The position numbers were made by a program, and so were the translations under genes. The notes below the pieces were generated by a model. That model was not told where the DNA came from, did not search any database, and saw only the letters and a program-made list of their open reading frames with translations. A DNA stretch of 64,000 nucleotides from NCBI GenBank assembly GCA_016213675.1, contig JACQZW010000018.1, forward strand, positions 17,177 to 81,176, written 5' to 3'. Shown here piece after piece: positions 31,925 through 40,900 of this stretch (position 1 is its first letter; every line of letters starts with the position of its first letter). This DNA is from Acidobacteriota bacterium (GTDB lineage: Bacteria > Acidobacteriota > Thermoanaerobaculia > Thermoanaerobaculales > Thermoanaerobaculaceae).

Positions 31925-34900
31925 CTACTTTACCTTCTCCTTCAAGGCCTTCAAGCCCTCGTGCTGCGGGCTGGCCTGGAGCCCGCGGTCGATCATCGAG
32001 AGGGCCTTGGGCTTCTCGCCCTTGGCGACGTGGAGCTCGGCCAGGTGGAAGTAGACGTCGGCCTTGTCGACACCCGACGAGGGCTCGATCTTCTGCAGCA
32101 GCAGCGGGCGGAGCTTCTGCCCGGCGCGCTCGCTGTCCCCTTCCTTCTTGTACAGCAGGCCCAGCCGGTAGGCGACGCGGACGTTCGTCACGTCCACCCG
32201 GGACGCCTCCTCCAGGCGCGACTTCGCGCCCGTCAGGTCGCCCTTGGCCTCGAGCGCCGCGGCCAGCCGCTCCAGGTAGACGGCGGCGTCCTTGCCCCTG
32301 CGCTTTCCGCCGCCGTCCTCGGCCGCGACGAGCTTCTCCAGGATCGGGATCGCCTCGTCGGTCCGCCCTGCCTTGGTCATGAGGTCGCACATGGCCATGA
32401 GCACGCCGCGGTCGTCCGGCGCCAGCGTGCTGGCCGCCTCGACGAGCTGCAGCGCCTTGGCCGCGTCGCCCAGCTTCTCCGTTTGCACCTGCGACAGGTC
32501 CAGCAGCGCCTTGAGCTTCTCCTTGTCGTCCGTCAGGAAGCGGATCCCGTACTCCGCGTACGCCGCGTACGTCGGCCACTCGCCGGCGGAGCGTGCCAGG
32601 GCGACGACGGCATCCACGGCGGCCTTGTTCTCCGGATGGGCCTGGACGGCCTGCTGGTAGTTGTAGAGGGCGCCCGGCACCTCCTTGAGCCGCTCCTCTT
32701 TCACCTTCCCCAGCCGCAGGAGCACGTCGGACACGTCCGCCGGGGCTCCGCCGCCTGCGGCGGCCCGCTCCAGCACCTCGACGCACTTGGCCCAGTCGCC
32801 TTTGCGTTCGTGGATCCGCGCCAGCGCGCCGAGCGCCATGGTGTGGTTCGGCTCGCGCGCCAGCACTTTTTCGAAGTATTCGGCGGCGCCGTCGGGATCA
32901 TCCATCTCCCGCTCTCGCACCTCGCCGATCTTCACCAGCAGGCGCAGCTCCTCGGCGGCGTCCCGACCCTCGGCTTCCTTGACCCAGGTCTCGAAGTACA
33001 TCACCAGGTCGTCCCAGCGCTTGAGGGCGGCGAGCAGGCGTTCCACGCGCCCGCGGCCCTGCGCGCTGGCTTTCTCGACGTCGAGCATCTGGAGGGCGAA
33101 ATCGAGCGCGTCCTGGGGGGCGTCGAGCTTCGTTTCGGCGAGGTCGGAGAGCCGCTCCAGCAGCGCCAGCCGCGACCCCGATTCCGTCGCGCGATCGAGC
33201 CGATCGCGCAGCAGATCGCGCAGGTCGTCCCACCGCTGGTGCCGGGAATAGAAGTCCTCCAGCGCCGTGACGGTCTCGGCGTCGTCGGGCTGGTAGTCGA
33301 GGATCTCCTTGAGGGCGGCGACGCCGTCGTCCTCGCGGCCCAGCGGTCCGAGGTACAGGCCGGCGAGGCGCTTGCGCAGGGCGGTGGCCTGGGCGGCGTC
33401 GACCGTGGCCGAGATCCGCCGCCCCAGCAGCTCGGCCAGCGTGGGCCATTCCTCGAGCCGCTCGCGCAGGGCGAGCACGGCATCGAGCGCCGCGAGGTCG
33501 GACTCGTCGGCCTCCAGGATGCGGTCGTAGGCGGAGGCCGCCCGTTTCGCATCCCCCAGCCGCTCGACGCACAACGCGGCGAGGGCCCGGTAGAGGCCCT
33601 TCTTGGCCTCCAGGTCGAAAACGACCGCGGCGCGCTTCTCCACGACGTCGGCCAGCTCGGCGTGGCGCCCGAGCTGCCCGAGCAGGGTCTCCAGCTCGTG
33701 CAGGGCCTCCTCGTGCTCGGGCTCGAGCGCCAGGACGGCGCGCAGGAACTCGACGGCGCGTCCCGGGTCGCCCAGCCGGACGGACCAGCGCCCGCAGCGC
33801 AGGAGCAGCGTCACCTTGGCCGACGGCTCGTCCAGTTTCTCCACGGTGCGGGCACCGAGCTCGACGAGCTGGGCGAACGCCCCGAGGACCTCGCCCAGCC
33901 GCTCGACGTCCTCGAGCAGCCCCGCCTCCTCCGGTCGGGTCTCGAAGGCCCGCGACAGGCAGAGGAAGCCGCGCGCGGGATCGTGGAGCTGGTCCTCGGC
34001 GATCTCGGCCATCTCGCGCAGCATCGTGACGCGATCGCCCGCGTCGCGCATGCCCTGGACGCGCAGGTCCATCAGATCGAGCAGCTTGCGGCCCTCGTTC
34101 CGCGCCCGGTAGACGGGTCCGAGGATCTCGAGCAGCGCGGGGACCTGATCGGCCTGGTTCCACAGCGCCTCGAGCGCCGTGGTCGCCTCGACGTCGTCGG
34201 GCGTACGCTCGAGCACGTTGCGCATGGCCGAGATCGTCCCCGGGACGTCCTGGTAGCGTTCGAGGCGGATGCGTCCGACGCGCAGCTCGAGGCGGCTTTG
34301 CGTCGCGGGGTCGGGCGCGGCGCCCATCTTGCGTTCCAGCACCTCGAGCAACGCGTCCCAGCGTTCGAGCCTCGTGTACAGCCTGTCCAGCGCCTCGAGC
34401 GGTTCCGCCTCGGGGGCGCCGGCGTCGAGGGCCGCGCGGTAGGCGGCGACGGCGCGATCGACGTCGTCGATCTGCGCCTCGGCGATGTTGCCGGCCAGCA
34501 GCCACAGGGCGCCCGCGGACTGGGCGTCGGCGGTGGCCTTGGCCTTGACGCCGAGAGCCTCGCTCAGGTCCGCCCAGCGGTCGAGCTGGACCGCGAGGCG
34601 CTGTGCGGCCTCGATGGCCGCAGGCGAGGGCGCCTCCTCGCGGACCGCCCGCAGGTGGGCGGCGAAGGCGTCCGCGGGCCGGCCGAGCGCCCGCTCGAGC
34701 AGGTCGGCGATATTGCCCAGCTCCTCGACGCGGGCCACGGGGTCGGCGATCGCCTGCAGCCGCAGCTCGCGCAGGTCCAGCAGGTCCTGCCAGCGGCCGC
34801 GGTGGCGCAGCACCGGCTCCAGGATGTCGAACACGCGCAGCCGGTGCTCCTCGTCCTTGCCGATCTCGTTGAGGGCGGCGATGGCCTCCTCGCTGTCGGG

Positions 34901-37900
34901 GGCGAGCGCAACGGCATGCTCGAAGTGCTCGATCGCGGACGGGACGTCCTCGGTCTCCTTGCGTGCGATCTGCCCCAGCCGCAGGCGCAGGGCGAGCCGT
35001 TCCGGATCCGAGGCGGCGGCGTCGAGCTTGTGCGCCAGCACCTCGGCCAGGTCGTACCAGGACTTCTCCCCGAGCAGCAGGGCGTCCAGCGCATCGAGCG
35101 CCTCGCGGTCCCCTGGGGACTCCTCGAGCAGCGAGCGGAAGGCGGTGATCGCGGCCGGGGCGTCGTGGAGGCGGTCCCGGCGGGTGCGGGCGATCTGCGC
35201 CAGGGCCTCGCGGCGCCCGGCCGGGTCGGACAGCACGGTCAGCTTGCGCTCGAGCAGCTCGACCAGCTCGGCATCCCGCTCGCGACGCTCCAGGAGCGCG
35301 GCGATGGCGTCGTAGAGCGCCAGATCGGTCTCGTCCAGATCGAGGGCCTTGCGGTAGAAGGCGACGGCATCGTCCGGCTTGCCGAGCTGCTCCTCGCAGA
35401 TCGAGCCCTGGCGGGTGCGGATCGCCTTCTGCTGGCCGGGCTCGCCGACCATGTCGGCGCGGAGGTCGAGCACCTCGATCAGCCGGCCCCACTCGGCCAG
35501 GAGCGTGAGCAGCGCATCCAGTCCGTCGATCGCCTCCAGATCCGCCGGCTCGAGCTTGAGCAGCCGCTCGTACGCGGACACGGCGCCGCGGAAGTCGCCG
35601 AGGCGCCGGTCGAGGGTGCGAGCGGCGAGGCGCAGGAGATCGGCCTTCATCCCGCCGTCGTCGAGCTTCTGGATCCCGGCCTCGATCGTCGAGACCAGCT
35701 CGGTCCACGTGCCCAGCGAGGTGGCGAGGCGCTGGATCTGCTCCAGCACCGCCTGGTCGCTCGGGTCCTCGGCGAACGCGGCGCCGTAGGCGCGGAACGC
35801 GCTGCGCTGGTCGCGGCCCTTGGCCTCGTAGAGGCGGGCGATCTCGAGCCAGCGCAGGATGCGCTCGGTCGTATCCTGCAACGCCTCCAGCTCGACCTGG
35901 TACACCTGGATCAGGCTCTCCCAGTCGTCGAGCTGCTGGTAGACGGGGATGAGCGACTGCGCGATGTGCACGCGCTGGTCGGGGTCGCTCATCAGGGACT
36001 CCATCGCCGAGATGGCCTCGCGGAACGTGGGATCGGAGCGCAGGATCTCCTCGAGCGTGCCGACCGCGCGTTCGACGTCGGCGAGCTGCTCCTGGAAGAG
36101 CATGGCGAGGCGGTAGCGCAGTGCGTTCCGGCTCCGCTCGTCCGCCGCCTGCTCGACCTGCCGCACCAGGAGGTCGGCCAGGTCGGGCCAGCGCTTCTCG
36201 TAGTAGTAGAGGCGGTCGAGCGCGGCGATGGCGCGCGGGTCGGCAGGGTCGACGTCGAGGACCTCGGCGTAGACGTCGATCGCCTTGTTCCGCTGCTCCA
36301 TCTTCTCCTCGAGGATGGCGGCCATGCGGAAGAGGAGGTCTTTCTTCCCCGCGGGGTCGTACGTCGCGTCGGCCACCTGGCGGAGGAGCTCGATCAGCGC
36401 GGGCCAATCCTCGGTCGCGGCGAAGACGCGCTCCAGGGCTGCCATCGCCTGCGCATCGGCCTGGTCGTAGGCGTGGGCGCGGCGATAGGCGGCGCGGGCG
36501 CGCGGGAAGTCGCGCAGCTTCTCCTCGACCACCTCGCCCAGCCGGTAGGCCACGGCCGCCGTGGCCTGCGTGTCGACCTTCGCCTCGGCCAGGATCGCCT
36601 CGTACAGGTCGGCCAGCCGGCCCCACGCCGACATGACGCCCGCGAGCCGTTCCACCAGCTCGCGGCTCTCGGCGTCCTCGACGTCCTCGCGGAACAGCCG
36701 CCCATAGACCACGAACGCCTGATCGAGGTTCTCGAGCTGCTCCTCGTAGAGCTGCCCGACGCGGCGCAGCACCTCCTTGCGCTCCTCCGGCGTCTCGAGC
36801 AGTTCGTGCTTGACGAGCAGCACCTCGACCAGCTTCTGCAGCTCCATCCGGCGCCGGTAGACGTCCTCGAGCACGTCCGCGGCCGCGCCGCGAACGTCGC
36901 CCTCGCGCAGCAGCCCTTCCAGGCGCGCGATGGTCGCGGCATGAGCGGGGTCGAGCTCCAGCGCCGCGCGGAAGTGGTCGAAGGCGCGAGGCGGGTCGCC
37001 GAGCTTCTCCAGGACGACGTCGGCCGCGCGGACGTGCAGCGCGATGGCGTCGGCGCCCGGCCATCCGAGCTGCCGCTCGACCAGGTCGACCAGCGGCGAC
37101 CAGCGCTCGGCCTCGGCGTACAGCCGCTCCAGCGCCCGGGTCGCCGACTCGTTCCGGCTGTCCACCTCGAGCACCGCCTCGTAGCAGGCGACCGCGGAGG
37201 ACCGGTCGGCGAGCTTGTCCTCGCACAGCTCGCCCTGCCGCAGGAGCAGCGAGACCTTGTCCTGTGGGGCCTGCGCCAGCTCGGCCTTGCGCCGGAAGAC
37301 CTCGAGCAGCTCGGTCCAGTGCTCGGTCGCGGCGTGGACCTGCTCCAGGGCGTCGAGCGCCGCGGCGTGGGACGGATCGTTGTCGAGCACCTTGGTGTAG
37401 TACTCGGTCGCGGTGTCGTACTGCCGTTCGTCCTTGGCCAGGTCGGCGACGCGACGGAAGACCTGCGTCTGCAACCCGACGTCCAGGATGTCGGGCGCCA
37501 CCTCGCGCAACAGGGTGGCGAGCGCGGGCAGATCGGTCGTCGCCGCGGCCAGTCGCTCGACCTCGGCGACGCCCTGGGCCGCCTCGGGCGAGCCGGCCGT
37601 GAGCCGCAGGGCCCGGCCCGCATAGCCGAAGGCCATCCGGCTGTCCGACAGCCCCAGCTCGGCCACCTCCGCGGCCTGGCGCAACGCCGCGGTCCGGCGC
37701 ACGTCGTCCTCGGCTTCCGCGATCTCGATGTCCAGCATGGCCACGAGGCGCGGGTACTGCCCTTCCTGCCGGTAGAGGGCGGAGAGGATGCGCGCCACGA
37801 CGAGGCGGACGTCGGGCTCGTCGGCCAGCTTCTCCAGGGCGGTGCGCGCCACCTGTCCGGCGGGCTCCAGCTCGAGCGCCCGGCGATAGGAGTCGACGGC

Positions 37901-40900
37901 GTCGGGCAGGTCCTTGGTGCGCTCGCGCTGCACCTCGCCCATGCGACACAGCACGGCGACCCGCTCGGGCGCGTCGGTGGTGAGGTCGTGCAGGCGGCGG
38001 AGGGCGTCGAGCAGATCGGACCATTGTCCGGAGGCCTCGAACAGCCGGATCAGCGCGCGCACGGCCTGCCCCTCCGCGGGGGCGTCGGACAGGATCCCCT
38101 GGTACGCCACGATCGCCTCGTCGCGATCCTTGAGCTTCTCCTCGAGGATCTCGGCGATGCGGTACGCGATCGCCCGCCGCTCGGCGGGCTCGGCGGCGAG
38201 TGTGGAGCGGCGGCGCAGGACGTCGACCAGCTCGGCCCACTTCCCCGTCTGGTGGAACAGCCGTTCGAGGGCGAGGAGGTTGACGGCGTCCTGGGGGGCG
38301 AGCTCGTCGATTTCCTGCACGGTGGCGAGGGCGTCGGCGGCGTTGCCGAGGAAGGACTCCTGGATTTCGGCGACGCGCCGCAGCAGCTCGACGCGCCGCT
38401 CGCCCGAATCCGCGAACCGGGCCTGGATGCGGAGCACCTCGACCAGATCGGCGTGCCGTTCGCGGGCCGCGAGGATGCGCTCCAGCCGAGTCGCGGCGGG
38501 CAGGGCGACGGCGGGGTCGTCGCGGTCGACGTCGAGCCACCGGCGGTAGGTTTTTTCGGCCTTCTCGACATCGCCGAGGGCGTCGTCATAGATCGCGGCC
38601 AGCCGGCCGAGGAGCTCGGCGCGGAGCGCGGAGTCGTCGCCGACCTTCTCGAGGACCTCCTCGAGGACGTCGGCGTGGAGGGCGTGCAGGCCCTGCGCGT
38701 CGGAGATCCGCGCCAGCTCGCGGCGCGGAGCCGGGTCGGCCGGGTCGGCTTCCACGGCCTGGGACCAGGCCTCGAAGGCGCCGTCGAGATCGGTCAGGGC
38801 GTCCTCGCGGATCTGGGCGATGCGCGTCCAGACCAGGACCTTGTCCGCGGCGGCGGCGGCGGCCTCGAGCTTCACCTGGAGCACGCGCACGAGGTCGGCG
38901 TAGCGGCCGGCCTTCTCGTACAGCGGCGAGAGGATGTCGGCGACGTCCTGGCGCAGCGACGGCGCCGCGAGGAGGCGCTCCAGCGCCTCGGTCAGACGCG
39001 GCTCCTCGCCGCGCTGCGCCAGAAGCTGCCGGTAGTCGTCGAGCGCGGCGGCCTGCTGTCCGAGCTTCTGCTCGCGGAGCTGCGCGATGCGCAGCCGACG
39101 ATCGAACTCGCTCTCGAACTGCGCGACGCCCAGCGTCTGTTCGAGCAGCTCGCACAGCTCCTCCCACTTGCCGCCGGCCTCGAGCAGGCGCTCCAGCGCC
39201 TTGATCGCCAGCTCGTTCTCCGGCTGCACGTCGCGGAGCTCGCGGTACGTCGCGATCGCCTCGGCCGGCTTCTCGAGCATGTCCTCGAGCACGAAGGCGA
39301 GCTGCTGCAGCATCTCGACGCGCACCTGGGCCTGCGTCGAGCGGTCGGCCCGCGCCCGGAGCACCTTGGACAGCTCCTCGTACCGCTCCTCCGACTTGAG
39401 CAGGGCGTCGAGCGCCGCGAATGACGCGGCGTCGTCGGCGTCGTGCTGCAGGATGAAGCGATGGTACGGCTCGGCCCGCTTCCGCTCGGCCAGACCTTCG
39501 TCGCACAGCACCGCCAGGCGGCGGGCAAGGCGGAGCTGCGCTTCGTTGGTCAGGCGCTTCGATTCGTAGACCTCTTCCAGCCGCTTGGCCTGCGCGGGCC
39601 GGCGGTTGACCGCGCCGGCCAGGCGGTCGAGGTCGTCCCACAGCGGCTCCTCGTCGGGATACTCGGCGACCGCCTCGGCCACCGCCGCGAACGCCGCCTC
39701 CTGGTCGCCCAGCGCCTCGTCGTAGACGCGCACGAGACGCTTGAGCAGCTCCAGCCGGTCGGCGCCGGACGGCGTGCCCTCGGCGATGACCTGCAGCACC
39801 CAGGCGAGCTTGGGGAAGTTGTTCGACGCCAGGAACTGGGGCTCGAGGAACTTCGCGACCTCGAGGCGGTGCTTGGGCTTCCCGAGGTACACCTCCAGCG
39901 CGGCGATCGACTCGGCGTGGCCGGGCTCGCCGTCGAGCACCTCGCGGAACGACTCGATCGCCCGCTCCTCGTCCGCCAGGGGGCCGGCGTAGAGCTGGCC
40001 GAGGCGGAACGTCAGCGCGCGGCGCGCTTCGCCTTCGGTCTTCGAGCGCTTGCGGCGGAGGATCGCCGCGAGATCGCGCGAACGGTTCGTCGCGCCGTAG
40101 ATCCGCTCCAGCGCGTCGAGCGCCGCGGGCTGGTCGGCATCGAGCTTGAGCACCTCGAGGTAGGTCTCGACCGCGTCGTCCGAGCGGTCCAGCCCCTCGT
40201 CCAGCAGCGCGGCCAGCTTGACCAGCCAGGCGAGCCGCTGGGCATCGTCCTTCGACTCCGCCAGCCGCTCGCGGTAGAACCCCGCCAAGAGCTCGAGCTT
40301 GCCGGACGACTGCAGCAGGGTCTCGAGGGACTGGACGGCCTCGACGGCCGCGGGCCTTTCGCGCAACAGCTTGCGGTACGTCTCGATCGCCGCGTCGATG
40401 TCGCCGAGCCGCGAGGCCTGCAGGCCGGCGATGCGGCGCCAGAGATCGACCTTCTCGTCGCCGCCGGCCTCCGGCAGGCGCGCTTCGAACAGCCGCAGCA
40501 GCTCCTCGAACGCCTTCAGCTCCTCGGCGTACAGCTCCAGCGCCGCGACCGCATCGCCGTCGGTGGGCGCCAGCGCGTAGCACTGGCGCGCCCACTCGAA
40601 TGCCCGCGCCGGCTCGCGAATGCGCTCGGAGTACAGGTCCATGAGGCGGCGCCCCAGGGCCAGCTTCTCCTGGGCTCCGTCGGCCAGGCCGACCAGCACG
40701 GTCAGGACGCGGACCAGGGCCTTCCAGTCCTCCTGGCCCTCGTAGATCCGGGCGAGGGCGTCGGCCGCCTTGCGATTGCCGGCGTCGACCTCCAGCACGC
40801 GCTCGTACGCGCGGAACGCCCGCTCCGGCTGCCCGATCTTCTCTTCGTAGACCTGGGCCGCCTTGAGCGAGAGGCGGATGCGCAGCTCGCGGTCCTCGCT

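Noticed and set aside
30173..39424. A 3083-codon plus-strand open frame
   Set aside because: It lies antisense to the thiolase operon start and the giant TPR gene, has no domain signature and a biased composition typical of the complement of Leu/Glu/Ala-rich codons in GC-rich DNA.
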